From contig CAJOCR010000004.1 in NCBI GenBank assembly GCA_905236755.1, forward strand, positions 142,276 through 206,275: a stretch of 64,000 nt of DNA. Reading direction: 5' to 3'. This stretch comes from an uncultured Prevotella sp. GTDB taxonomy: Bacteria > Bacteroidota > Bacteroidia > Bacteroidales > Bacteroidaceae. The notes beneath the pieces were generated by a model that was not told where the DNA came from, searched no databases, and saw nothing but the letters and a program-made list of their open reading frames with translations. The translations under genes and the position numbers were made by a program. Every line of letters starts with the position of its first letter. The stretch's first letter is position 1. Shown here one piece after another: positions 43,145 to 52,040 of this stretch.

Positions 43145-45358
43145 TTATATTCTCGTAATATTAATGACTCCTTTTATTGTGCGTAGTTTCTTTATCAACA
43201 TATTGAGTTTACTGGTGTCATCGAGTTGAACTACAAGATTACCGCTGAAGAGTCCGTCGTGACTATCTATATTGATAGAGCGCATAACGATTTTCTCTTC
43301 TTTTGAGATGATATTTGTGATGTTGCTGATGATACCAATATCATCGTTGCCTACGATGCGAAGGGTAATGCTATATTGATTTGAGCCCTTACCGCTCCAT
43401 TTGGCTTTCACCACTCGATAGCCAAAACGTTTCTTTAGCTCTGGGGCGTTAGGACAGTCGCTTCGATGGATGGTGATTCCACCGTTTACGGTGACAAAGC
43501 CAAATACATCGTCGCCATAGATAGGGTGACAGCAACGTGCCAGTTTGTAGTCTATGCCTTTGAGGTTGCGGTCGATGACAAGCACATCGTCGTTCTGACG
43601 TGTGAGTTCTTCCTGTGGATTCTCGAATTCAAAGTTCTCGGCACTTGTTGTTGGTTTAGGTGCGTTGTTGTTCTGGTCGTGGTCGCGCACTTCAAGATAT
43701 TTTTCGAGAACCACGTCAACACCAAGCTTTTCTTCAGCTACATCCTTATAAAATTCGCTTACTTCCTTGTAGCCGAGTTTCTTGATGAGGTGGAACATAA
43801 CGCTCTCTTCAATCTCGATCTTTCGGTTTTTGAAACGGCGTTCAAGCAATTCCTTGGCATAGCGTCCTTCTCTAACCTCGTTGTCTTTTAGGGCAAGACG
43901 AATCTTTGATTTTGCCTTGCTGCTCTTAACAAGGTTGAGCCAGTCGCGCTTAGGTGTTTGGTCGGCACGTGTGAGAATCTCCACTGTGTCACCCGATTTT
44001 AATGGTTCACGGAAACTAACCGCCTTACCATTAATCTTTCCACCTACACACTTGTTTCCTATGCCAGAATGGATATGATAAGCAAAGTCAAGGATAGTCG
44101 CTCCCTTAGGGAATTTCAGCAGATCGCCCTTTGGTGTGAACACATACACTTCATCTTCTACCAAGTCCATCTTGAACTGATCCATGAGTTGCAGGTCATC
44201 GTTGTTCTCAAGGGCAGAACGGATGTTTGCCAACCAGCTATCAATATTACCTTCGCCACTCTTGATACCTTTGTATCGCCAGTGGGCAGCAAGACCGTGC
44301 TCGGCAATTTCGTCCATGCGCTCAGTACGTATCTGCACTTCCACCCATTTGTTTTTAGGACCTAAAACGGTGATGTGCAGACACTCGTAACCATTGCTCT
44401 TTGGTACAGACAACCAGTCACGCAAACGCTTTGGGTTTGGCTGATACATATCAGTAACGATAGAGTAGGCTTGCCAACATTGCATCTTTTCCTTTTCAAG
44501 AGGCGAGTCGATGATGATTCTGATGGCAAAGAGGTCGTAGATACCTTCAAAGCCACATTTCTGTTTCTTCATCTTCTGCCAGATAGAGTGAATACTCTTT
44601 GTGCGTCCCTTGATATGGAATTTCAATCCAGCGTTTTCAAGATTCTGTTTCACAGGGTTGATAAAGCTTTCTATGTAGGCATCACGAGAAGCCTTGGTAG
44701 CATTTAGCTTATCTTTTATCATGTAGTAAGCGTCGTGCTCAAGGTATTTCAGGGATAGATCCTCAAGTTCGCTCTTCAACTGATATAGTCCTAACTTATG
44801 AGCCAATGGAGCGTATAGATAGCTTGCTTCCTCGCTCACCTGATGTTTGGCTTCAAGAGCTTCGGTATCGCGAATCTGTCGCATAACGTTCACTCTGTCG
44901 GCAATCATGATGAGTATTACTCGCATGTCTTCCGAGAACGAAATGAGAAGGTTTCTGAAGTTTTCGCTCTCTACGATAGGACTCTTTTCGTATAACTGAT
45001 GAATTTTCACCAATCCACGAATGATATGTGCCACACTTGTACCAAATTTCTTCTCTATGGCTTCAAGGGTTACGTTTCCGGTAACAACAACCTGATAGAG
45101 CAGAACGGCAAGCACGCCATCTCTTTTTAAACCTATTTCATCAACAGCTATCTGTGCTGTTCTGAGGGCCTGCAGTATTGGGTTTAAGCCAAAAACATCT
45201 CTGTGTAGTTGGTTCTGTTCAATGCTTTTACTGATCTCTTGACGCAGTTTCTCCTCGTCATCTTCTTTTAGCGTGTTTCCTATTGCTTCGCGAAGATGAA
45301 CAAGAATCTCGTTTGATTCAGTTATTTCCTCAGCTGTAAATTCTAATTTCTCGTTCAA
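43145..45358 (-). CDS. RelA-like (p)ppGpp synthetase with degenerate hydrolase domain
   Basis: The 737-residue protein has the long RSH layout: a pseudo-hydrolase domain, a synthetase domain with LFAIRIIIDSPLEK and RLRDWLSVPKSNGYECLH, a TGS domain (YVFTPKGDLLKFPKGA), a zinc-finger-like region with RCCHPIYGDD and a C-terminal ACT domain (GNDDIGIISNITNII). In the hydrolase part, LLYQVVVTGNVT (residues 87-98) replaces LLHDVVEDTDYT of the SpoT-like protein at 24690. The metal ligands His-Asp and the Glu-Asp pair are lost, so it should only make (p)ppGpp. The spacer on its 5' side is full of repeats. Confidence 0.92.
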   Translation of the reverse strand: MNEKLEFTAEEITESNEILVHLREAIGNTLKEDDEEKLRQEISKSIEQNQLHRDVFGLNPILQALRTAQIAVDEIGLKRDGVLAVLLYQVVVTGNVTLEAIEKKFGTSVAHIIRGLVKIHQLYEKSPIVESENFRNLLISFSEDMRVILIMIADRVNVMRQIRDTEALEAKHQVSEEASYLYAPLAHKLGLYQLKSELEDLSLKYLEHDAYYMIKDKLNATKASRDAYIESFINPVKQNLENAGLKFHIKGRTKSIHSIWQKMKKQKCGFEGIYDLFAIRIIIDSPLEKEKMQCWQAYSIVTDMYQPNPKRLRDWLSVPKSNGYECLHITVLGPKNKWVEVQIRTERMDEIAEHGLAAHWRYKGIKSGEGNIDSWLANIRSALENNDDLQLMDQFKMDLVEDEVYVFTPKGDLLKFPKGATILDFAYHIHSGIGNKCVGGKINGKAVSFREPLKSGDTVEILTRADQTPKRDWLNLVKSSKAKSKIRLALKDNEVREGRYAKELLERRFKNRKIEIEESVMFHLIKKLGYKEVSEFYKDVAEEKLGVDVVLEKYLEVRDHDQNNNAPKPTTSAENFEFENPQEELTRQNDDVLVIDRNLKGIDYKLARCCHPIYGDDVFGFVTVNGGITIHRSDCPNAPELKKRFGYRVVKAKWSGKGSNQYSITLRIVGNDDIGIISNITNIISKEEKIVMRSINIDSHDGLFSGNLVVQLDDTSKLNMLIKKLRTIKGVINITRI

Positions 45359-45369
45359 TGTTTATTTTT

Positions 45370-45517
45370 TTTAATTACGAATTACGAATTACGATTTACG
45401 AATTATTTAAATTACGAATTGTGAGTTACGAATTCATAATTATTAATTCATAATTGTATAATTGCGCTTGCGCAATCAATTCCAAATTCGTAATTCCAAA
45501 TTCGTAATTCCAAATTT
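45370..45517. repeat. Period-7 inverted array, large copy
   Basis: Left heptads of the aattacg type start at about 45373 and right units aattccaaattcgt run to 45516. Between them lies the hairpin attgcgcttgcgcaat near 45462-45477. This is the longest of the period-7 family, filling the spacer between the RelA-like and DUF4301 genes. Confidence 0.8.
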
Positions 45518-47038
45518 TTACTGGTGCTGTTCACGAAGCAAATCGTTAACTGTCTTTACAGGGTTGAAGGTTGATAGTGGCACCTCCACGAATACAGTAT
45601 TCCAGTTACTCATTGCTCCATTCCAGAGTCCTGGTAATTCCAGAGCCTTGAGCTCTTTACCGCCCTTACTCTTATTAGAGATAAATCCTGTTGAAGGATC
45701 AACAAAGTCGGGTAGGTTGAAGGCATTACCTTGGTAGTCTTTGAGTGCGCATACAAGGTCAACAGGGTTGAAGTGTGTGCCTTGTGTGAACATCTTCATA
45801 TATTCCTCGTTGTTCTTGTCTATCTGTGAGCTCTCAAGAATCTGCAAACTGATTGTTCCATCGTTGTTATATACAAGGAACGGACCGCCACCAGGTTCCC
45901 CCACATTCTTCACAACGCCACACACACGCATTGGACGATTAAGCTTTTGACGGAGATAGATAACAAGATCGGCATCCTCCATGTCTTTGATATCTGGTTT
46001 GCGACAACATAGATCGCGTTGTACAAAGCGTATAATCTCTTCGAGCTTGCTATGGTTGTATTCGCCACTATCCAGTACACGAAGATATTCAAATGTTTTC
46101 TCCTGAAGCGACACGAGAATACCAGCTATCAGCTGTTTGTATGTAACAGTATCGTCCTTTAGTCTGTCGGGAACAACATTATCAATGTTCTTTATGAACA
46201 CCACATCGGCATCAATCTCATTGAGGTTTTCAATTAATGCACCATGACCTCCAGGGCGGAAGAGCAACGAACCATCGTCTTCTCGGAATGGGGTGTTGTC
46301 GGGATTGGCTGCTATAGTGTCGGTACTTGGCTTTTGTTCAGAGAATGAAATATCGTATTTCACGCCATAGCGTTTCTCGTAGATGTCTTTCTTTTCGGCA
46401 ACCTTAGCTTTGAAGAGTTCAAGATGGTCGTGGCTGACGGTGAAATGCACGTGAGCTTCACCATTGCTGCTTGCATATAGAGCAGCCTCTACAAGATGCT
46501 CTTCCATAGATGTGCGGGCACCATCTTCATAGTTGTGGAACAGAAGTAAGCCTTTGGGCAGTTGTCCATAATTTAATCCCTCGGCATTGAGCATGTTTGC
46601 TACCACAGTCTTGTAGTTGCCCTCCTTGATAAGCTCCATAACCGACTTGCCGTTGTTGGCATGGCATTTGTCGCAAAGAGCTTTGCGGAAAGCAAATTTC
46701 TTGATATTGTCGAAGAACTCTTTTTCGAATGGAGTGTTAGGATGGTCATAGGATGCGTTTAGGAAAGCAAACATATCCTTGAACATTCGGCTTGCTGCTC
46801 CCGAGGCAGGTACAAACTTCACCACCTTATGGCCATTAGCCTTATAACTGTTCCATTTTTCTATATATTTATTACGCTCGTCATCGTTTGGGGCAATAAT
46901 CCCTTTGCCAATAGAAGCAGCAGCTTCAAGTTTCAAGAATGGAAATCCTTGCTCGAATTGTTTTAGCTGATTTTCAACCTGCTGTTCATTTATGCCTCTT
47001 GAGGCAATCTGTTTTTTGTCGGTATCTGATAGAATCAT
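45518..47038 (-). CDS. DUF4301 family protein
   Basis: The start at the ATG at 47036-47038 (MILSDTDKKQIASRGIN) is preferred because an upstream in-frame ATG is preceded by non-conserved residues; the product has 506 residues. KVVKFVPASGAASRMFKDMF, KGLLLFHNYEDGARTSMEEH, HFTVSHDHLELF and FRPGGHGALIENLNEIDADVVFIKNIDN are recognised as parts of the DUF4301 pattern. The fold looks like a nucleotidyltransferase (UDP-sugar pyrophosphorylase-like), but the reaction is unknown. No signal peptide; it is cytoplasmic. It is the first gene before the 885-bp repeat-rich spacer. Confidence 0.85.
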   Translation of the reverse strand: MILSDTDKKQIASRGINEQQVENQLKQFEQGFPFLKLEAAASIGKGIIAPNDDERNKYIEKWNSYKANGHKVVKFVPASGAASRMFKDMFAFLNASYDHPNTPFEKEFFDNIKKFAFRKALCDKCHANNGKSVMELIKEGNYKTVVANMLNAEGLNYGQLPKGLLLFHNYEDGARTSMEEHLVEAALYASSNGEAHVHFTVSHDHLELFKAKVAEKKDIYEKRYGVKYDISFSEQKPSTDTIAANPDNTPFREDDGSLLFRPGGHGALIENLNEIDADVVFIKNIDNVVPDRLKDDTVTYKQLIAGILVSLQEKTFEYLRVLDSGEYNHSKLEEIIRFVQRDLCCRKPDIKDMEDADLVIYLRQKLNRPMRVCGVVKNVGEPGGGPFLVYNNDGTISLQILESSQIDKNNEEYMKMFTQGTHFNPVDLVCALKDYQGNAFNLPDFVDPSTGFISNKSKGGKELKALELPGLWNGAMSNWNTVFVEVPLSTFNPVKTVNDLLREQHQ

Positions 47039-47603
47039 CTTTATAGAGGTTATTTGTTTTTGATTATTCATTAAATGCTTTATGCTCTACAAAAATACTA
47101 ATTATTCCCGATATGAAGGGATGTTGTCCGTTAAATTTCCTTTATAGTAGCCTCACCCCGACCCTCCCAAGTACTTTTGTCGCAGGGCAAAATGTAGAAG
47201 GAGGACTATCTGGTAGAAAAAGTTCCATTAACTTCCAATTAACGTTTCATTGGCGGTAATTAACGGCTGTTCTTTTTTTCTCCGTATAATTATATCGTTA
47301 ATGTTTAAAAGTTCCATTAACTTCCAATTAACTTTCCATTGCTTTTCCTCGCTAACGTGAACAGCCAACTTCGCAGTCATAATTCGTAACTCACTGAAGT
47401 TTCGTAAGTGAATATACTCTGTATATTTCTCTTAATATAAAAGAAAATAAAGACGAAAAGAGCATTCTGCTCTTATGATGAATTTATGTTTCAGCCTTTA
47501 TGAAAACAAGTTTAAAAAAGAAGCCTCTCCCATCCCTCTCCAGTAGGAAAGGGCTAACTAATTGGCGTTTCTTGCTGAAAAAAATCAATCTCCAAAACTC
47601 AAT
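47039..47603. other. Repeat-rich spacer between divergent DUF4301 and sdaA
   Basis: No gene with family features was seen in 47039-47603. Contents: a possible minus-strand -7 box TATTTTTG (47090-47097), C-rich repeats at 47151-47204 and about 47519-47560, and two period-11 arrays (47222-47265 and 47311-47343) that share 26 bases (47218-47243 and 47307-47332). Confidence 0.6.
47222..47343. repeat. Two period-11 arrays of ttcca/ttaac
   Basis: gttccattaac, ttccaattaac, gtttcattggc and ggtaattaacg occupy successive 11-bp steps from 47222. A second copy gttccattaac, ttccaattaac and tttccattgct starts at 47311. The two share 26 bases, and the outer part of copy 1 ends with an inverted unit. Confidence 0.65.
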
Positions 47604-47788
47604 GTTCAAAGTTGTTAGGTTGATATCCTTTGCGCGATTGCGCACTGGTGCATCAGCACTTTATTTTCTAGTGTATGAATGGATTTTTTCTGAAAGAGAA
47701 TAATGATATTGATGCTTGGGCTTGGAAAGCATGCTTTCTAAAAGCCCAAGCATCAATATCATTATAGGCTCATTCTGAGCCGTATTCC
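47604..47788. repeat. Palindrome-bearing repeat, copy A
   Basis: The reverse complement of this 185-bp segment occurs at 63818-64000, at the window's right edge, with a few differences. Inside it 24-bp arms (47700-47723 and 47742-47765) form a perfect hairpin around gaaagcatgctttc. The end of it contains ggctcattctgagcc. It lies in front of sdaA and is not part of any gene. Confidence 0.85.
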
Positions 47789-47876
47789 CTCAAGTAAAAT
47801 AATTCGCTTGCGAAACTTTAGTTATTAACTTTAGATAAGTTATAATGCACTCAGCATAAAAAATAAACATGTTTAT

Positions 47877-47907
47877 TTTGTTCTGCTCTCGACTTTTCGT
47901 AACTTTG
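47877..47907 (+). promoter_or_regulatory. Promoter of sdaA
   Basis: TTTG (47877-47880) and TAACTTTG (47900-47907) with 19 bases between them: a full consensus match. The start codon is 17 bp downstream. Confidence 0.85.
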
Positions 47908-47923
47908 CAGCAAAATAGAAAGT

Positions 47924-49135
47924 ATGGAGTCAATAAAGGAAATTTATCGCATTGGCAAAGGACCTTCAAGTAGTCACACAATGGGACCTCAGAAGGCAGC
48001 AATAATCTTTGCTGAAAAATATCCTGAAGCAGCCTCTTTCGAGGTTATTCTATATGGCTCGTTGGCTGCTACAGGAAAGGGGCATCAAACAGATGTTGCC
48101 ATTCTTGATGTGCTGCAGCCAATAGCTCCAACAGTTATTGATTGGCAGCCTCATATCTTCTTGCCTTTCCATCCTAATGGTATGACCTTCAAGGCTTACG
48201 ATTCACGCAACGAGCTTAAGGGTGAATGGACCGTTTATAGTGTTGGAGGAGGTGCTCTTTCTGAAGGCGAAAACGATAGTCTTCAAACTCGTGAGGTTTA
48301 TCCTCTTAATACTCTTCGTGATATTCAGCAATGGTGTTACGACAACGGTAGAAGCTATTGGGAGTATGTTGAGGCTTACGAGGGCAAGGATATATGGGAT
48401 TTTCTGCTTGAGGTATGGCACAAGATGCAGCAATCGGTAGAAAACGGACTTCATCACGAAGGTGTTCTTCCTGGTCCGCTGAACCTTCCTCGTAAGGCAA
48501 GTACCTATTATGTCAAAGCATCGGGCTATAAACCCAGTCTGCAGAGTCGTGGTCTTGTCTTTGCCTATGCTCTTGCCGTAAGTGAGGAGAATGCAGCTGG
48601 CGGAACAATCGTTACTGCTCCTACCTGTGGTTCCTGTGGTGTTGTGCCAGCAGTGTTGTACCATCTGTCAAAGGCTCACCAGTTTAGCGAGATACGTATC
48701 CTTCATGCTCTTGCTACAGCTGCTTTGTTCGGTAATGTGGCTAAGCGAAACGCATCTATATCAGGTGCCGATGTAGGTTGTCAGGGTGAGGTGGGGGTAG
48801 CTTGTGCTATGGCTTCGGCTGCCAGCTGTCAGCTCTTTGGCGGTAGTCCTGCACAGATAGAGTATTCGGCTGAGATGGGACTCGAACACCATCTTGGTAT
48901 GACCTGCGATCCTGTATGTGGTCTGGTTCAGATTCCATGTATTGAACGAAATGCCTTTGCTGCTGCTCGTGCTTTCGATACCCAGTTGTATGCAGCCTTT
49001 AGCGATGGTCATCACTCTGTTAGTTACGATCGTGTTGTAAGCGTGATGAAGAAGACAGGTCACGACCTTCCTTCTCTTTATAAAGAAACAGGTAAAGGTG
49101 GCTTGGCTGCTTATGCCTCAGAAATTAAAAAATGA
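47924..49135 (+). CDS. sdaA: L-serine ammonia-lyase (L-serine dehydratase), fused form
   Basis: The 403-residue protein combines the beta domain, with IGKGPSSSHTMGPQKAA near the start, and the alpha domain, with TIVTAPTCGSCGVVPAVLY and GNVAKRNASISGADVGCQGEVG. GMTCDPVCGLVQIPCIERN supplies the Cys residues of the oxygen-sensitive [4Fe-4S] cluster. The enzyme converts L-serine to pyruvate and ammonia. An intact single-chain enzyme; the length is that of the fused bacterial type. It is followed after 1 bp by rlmD, so the two are co-transcribed, with a strong promoter in front. Confidence 0.95.
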   Translation: MESIKEIYRIGKGPSSSHTMGPQKAAIIFAEKYPEAASFEVILYGSLAATGKGHQTDVAILDVLQPIAPTVIDWQPHIFLPFHPNGMTFKAYDSRNELKGEWTVYSVGGGALSEGENDSLQTREVYPLNTLRDIQQWCYDNGRSYWEYVEAYEGKDIWDFLLEVWHKMQQSVENGLHHEGVLPGPLNLPRKASTYYVKASGYKPSLQSRGLVFAYALAVSEENAAGGTIVTAPTCGSCGVVPAVLYHLSKAHQFSEIRILHALATAALFGNVAKRNASISGADVGCQGEVGVACAMASAASCQLFGGSPAQIEYSAEMGLEHHLGMTCDPVCGLVQIPCIERNAFAAARAFDTQLYAAFSDGHHSVSYDRVVSVMKKTGHDLPSLYKETGKGGLAAYASEIKK

Positions 49136-49136
49136 A

Positions 49137-50573
49137 ATGAGTAGAAAACGTAAACCATATCCAATTCTCGAAGGTGTCACCATAGAGCGTGTTGCTGCCG
49201 AGGGTAAATGCCTTTTCCATCATGAGGATAAGGTAGTCTTTGTTCCTTTCTGTGTTCCTGGCGATGTTGTCGATGTGCAGATTGTCAAGAAGAAACGTTC
49301 TTTCATGGAAGGAAAAGTAGTTAATTTCCAGAAGTTGAGCGATGTTCGTGCCACTCCTGTTTGCGAGCATTTTGGTATCTGTGGCGGCTGTAAGTGGCAG
49401 AATCTTCCTTATGAGGAACAGTTGAAAGCTAAGCAGCAGCAGATTCACGATCAGCTCACGCGAATAGGAAAGGTTGAACTTCCAGAGTTCCATCCTATCA
49501 TGGGTTCTCAGAAAACCTTTGAATACCGTAACAAACTTGAGTTTGGATGTGCCAACAAGCGTTGGTACACCAGCGAGGAACTTGCAGCTATGCCTGAGGG
49601 ACAGGGATTAACAGAATCAGGTATTGGTTTCCATATCACAGGTGCATTCGATAAGATTTATCCAATAAAGAAATGTTGGTTGATGAATGATATCGTGAAC
49701 AAGATTCGCAACGATATCTATGAGTATGCCGTAGAGAAAGGCATGTCGTTCTATGATATCCGTGGTCAGCACGGACTGTTGCGCGATCTTATGTTCCGTG
49801 ATTCCAACACAGGCGAGCTCATGCTTCTCATTCAGTTCCATTATGATGAAGAGGGCGATGACGAGCGTGCTAAAGATTTGTTGCAGCATGTTGCCGACAC
49901 CTTCCCAGAGATTAGCTCGTTGCTCTATGTTGACAATCAGAAGGGTAATGATACTTTTGGCGATCTTGAGCTATCTGTTTTCAAGGGTACAGAGTTTATC
50001 TATGAAACAATGGAAGACTTGAAGTTCAAGGTAGGTCCAAAGAGCTTTTATCAAACAAATACCGATCAGGCATATCATCTTTATTGTGTTGCCCGTGAGT
50101 TTGCCTTGGGCGATGCAAGCGAGGAAAACAAACCTCTTGTTTACGACCTTTACACCGGAACAGGTACTATTGCAAACTTCGTTGCAAAGAAAGCCCGTCA
50201 CGTGATAGGTATTGAGTATGTTCCTGAGGCCATCGAAGATGCAAAGGTGAATTCACAAATCAACAATATCTCAAACACCGAGTTCTATGCAGGTGATATG
50301 AAGGATATTCTTACCGATGAGTTCATTGCCAAGCATGGTCGTCCTGAGGTTATTATTACTGACCCTCCACGTGCTGGTATGCACCCCGATGTTGTTAACG
50401 TTATTCTTAATGCAGCTCCTGAGCGAATTGTTTATGTAAGCTGTAACCCTGCTACTCAGGCTCGCGACCTTCAACTTCTTGATGCCAAATACAAGGTTGC
50501 TCAGGTTCAACCAGTTGATATGTTCCCACATACTCCTCATGTTGAGAATGTTGTTCAGCTTATCAAGAAATAA
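49137..50573 (+). CDS. rlmD: 23S rRNA (uracil1939-C5)-methyltransferase RlmD-type
   Basis: The ATG at 49137 (MSRKRKPYPILEGVTIERV) follows the sdaA stop by 1 bp; the earlier frame overlaps sdaA and is not chosen. The protein has 478 residues. A TRAM domain (CVPGDVVDVQIVKKKR) is followed by the [4Fe-4S] site with CEHFGICGGCKWQ, then the methyltransferase with VYDLYTGTGTIANFV, TDPPRAGMHP and the catalytic VSCNPATQARDL (Cys). The TrmA/RumA family methylates U in 23S rRNA or tRNA; the TRAM domain and Fe-S site favour RlmD/RlmCD. Confidence 0.93.
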   Translation: MSRKRKPYPILEGVTIERVAAEGKCLFHHEDKVVFVPFCVPGDVVDVQIVKKKRSFMEGKVVNFQKLSDVRATPVCEHFGICGGCKWQNLPYEEQLKAKQQQIHDQLTRIGKVELPEFHPIMGSQKTFEYRNKLEFGCANKRWYTSEELAAMPEGQGLTESGIGFHITGAFDKIYPIKKCWLMNDIVNKIRNDIYEYAVEKGMSFYDIRGQHGLLRDLMFRDSNTGELMLLIQFHYDEEGDDERAKDLLQHVADTFPEISSLLYVDNQKGNDTFGDLELSVFKGTEFIYETMEDLKFKVGPKSFYQTNTDQAYHLYCVAREFALGDASEENKPLVYDLYTGTGTIANFVAKKARHVIGIEYVPEAIEDAKVNSQINNISNTEFYAGDMKDILTDEFIAKHGRPEVIITDPPRAGMHPDVVNVILNAAPERIVYVSCNPATQARDLQLLDAKYKVAQVQPVDMFPHTPHVENVVQLIKK

Positions 50574-50588
50574 TCTTTTTACACAATA

Positions 50589-50631
50589 AAAAAATCCCCA
50601 ACATCGCTAACGCTTTGTTTGGGGATTTTTT
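50589..50631 (+). terminator. Terminator of rlmD
   Basis: The stem aaaatcccc / ggggatttt with flanking A and T runs surrounds a 20-base loop that includes cgctaacg. It follows the rlmD stop by 15 bp. Confidence 0.85.
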
Positions 50632-50647
50632 CTATCTCAACTTTGTT

Positions 50648-50886
50648 GTTTTTGCTGTCCAAGGGGTTGGATGGAGCGTCGGAGCATCGTTTTTTGCTGT
50701 CCAAGGGGTTGGACGGTGTGTCGGAGCACTGTTTTTTGCTGTCCAAGGGGTTGGACGATGTGTCGGAACACTGTTTTTTGCTATCCAAGGGGTTGGATGG
50801 TGCGTCGGAGCATCGTTTTTTGCTGTCCAAGGGATTGGACGATGCGTCAGAGCACTTTTTTAGACTGTCCACCCCCTTGGACGGTT
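50648..50886. repeat. Tandem repeat of a 42-bp hairpin unit
   Basis: The unit gctgtccaaggggttggac plus tgtgtcggagcactg and a T run starts at 50654, 50696, 50738, 50780 and 50822. Five copies are 42 bp long, with a partial sixth (gactgtccacccccttggac) that has the loop in the opposite sense. Each unit carries a perfect hairpin GTCCAA-GGGG-TTGGAC. It fills the spacer between convergent rlmD and DUF5009. Frames are open through it in several phases because 42 is divisible by three; none looks like a gene. Confidence 0.92.
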
Positions 50887-50892
50887 TTTCTT

Positions 50893-51993
50893 CTACAGTT
50901 TTATGTAGATTTTCTTTTTGTACATCCAGTAGCCTATTGCCCAGTTGATGAGCAGATAGAGTATTGCCCAAGCAAGAGATGCAGCTTTTAATGGTAGGAT
51001 GGCAGAGAAAGCGTCATAGGTTACTTGTTGTATGGTGCTTCCATTAACAATAGGAAGTATTGATAGTGGAATGAGCAACAAGTCGGAAATGACATAGAGT
51101 GCCAATGGGTTTACTCCAAACACTTGGAAGAATGTAACGGTTTTGTTTTGCTGATTGCCTTTTTTGTCGATACCTATAGTGAATAGGGCAAGGAATAGAG
51201 CACCAAAACCACAGCATACCATTGCAAATGTAGGTGTCCATAGTTTCTTGCTTATAGGACAAAGATATTGGAAGGTATAACCAACAAACAGCAATATTGT
51301 TCCATAAACGAAGAGGCGTTCAATCTTTTCGTCAAGGGTTTTAAGTTTTGTGAGAACCTTACCAATGCAGAATCCTATCAGCACATGAGCTAATGCTGGT
51401 ATAGTACTCAGAATACCTTCTGGATCGGGTGTTTCCCATTTATACACATGGTTGTTGCCAAGGATGGCATCGTCAATGATAGCTATGATATTTGTAGCAT
51501 CATGAGCATATCCGTTGCCAAGCTCAAGTATTATGTAGTAGGCTGCAAACATTATAACTATGAGCCATGGAATGAACTTGTGCTTTACTGACAGAGCTAT
51601 TGCTGCTGCCAGACCGTAGCATATACCCAAACGGGGTAGTACGCCAAGGATTCTGAGATGAGTGAAGTCAATTCGTCCTCGTGAAAGCATGATAAGGCAC
51701 GAGATGGCAAGACCTATAGCCCATAGCAGAAATGCTCTCTTCGCAATCTTGCGGGCACATAACCACGACCACGAGAAATTGAATTTACGTAGTGACAGAT
51801 AGGTTGTTATACCCATGATAAACATGAACGAAGGGAATATGAGGTCGGTGGGGGTTAGTCCAAACCAGTCGGCATGGAGAAGTGGCGAATAGCTATTCTC
51901 TTCGCCACCTCCTGGGTTGTTAACCAATATCATGCCGGCAATGGTGAGACCTCGAAAAATGTCAATAGCCAATATACGAGAGTTCTCTTTCAT
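50893..51993 (-). CDS. DUF5009/HGSNAT-like membrane acyltransferase
   Basis: The 366-residue protein has about ten membrane segments. The N-terminus RILAIDIFRGLTIAGMILVNNPG and the adjacent FPSFMFIMGITTYLSLR match the family of COG4299 (NagX) and the heparan-alpha-glucosaminide N-acetyltransferase (HGSNAT). WETPDPEGILSTIPALAHVLIG near residue 195 is also a family landmark. Human HGSNAT adds acetyl from cytosolic acetyl-CoA to glucosamine on the other side of the membrane. The exact bacterial reaction is not settled. It is the last gene after susC, susD and an amidase, which suggests amino-sugar or peptidoglycan handling. Confidence 0.88.
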   Translation of the reverse strand: MKENSRILAIDIFRGLTIAGMILVNNPGGGEENSYSPLLHADWFGLTPTDLIFPSFMFIMGITTYLSLRKFNFSWSWLCARKIAKRAFLLWAIGLAISCLIMLSRGRIDFTHLRILGVLPRLGICYGLAAAIALSVKHKFIPWLIVIMFAAYYIILELGNGYAHDATNIIAIIDDAILGNNHVYKWETPDPEGILSTIPALAHVLIGFCIGKVLTKLKTLDEKIERLFVYGTILLFVGYTFQYLCPISKKLWTPTFAMVCCGFGALFLALFTIGIDKKGNQQNKTVTFFQVFGVNPLALYVISDLLLIPLSILPIVNGSTIQQVTYDAFSAILPLKAASLAWAILYLLINWAIGYWMYKKKIYIKL

Positions 51994-52040
51994 ATTGTTT
52001 GCCTTTCTTTAATGAATAGTTAGTTTTTGTATATACCGCA

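Noticed and set aside
47500..47703. Plus-strand open frame of 67 codons
   Set aside because: Most of it is repeat copy A and the C-rich repeat; no signal or family features.
47500..47923. Mobile element (IS) with transposase near repeat copy A
   Set aside because: No transposase frame is next to either copy, and no target duplication could be seen; it is listed as repeat only.
50648..50886. CRISPR array
   Set aside because: The 42-bp units are continuous and nearly identical over their whole length, without unique spacers, and there are no cas genes.
50579..50971. Open frame of 130 codons on the minus strand with repeated SSNPLDSKK units
   Set aside because: It is a by-product of a 42-bp repeat whose length is divisible by three. 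Frames are also open on the plus strand, and it overlaps the 3' end of the DUF5009 gene.
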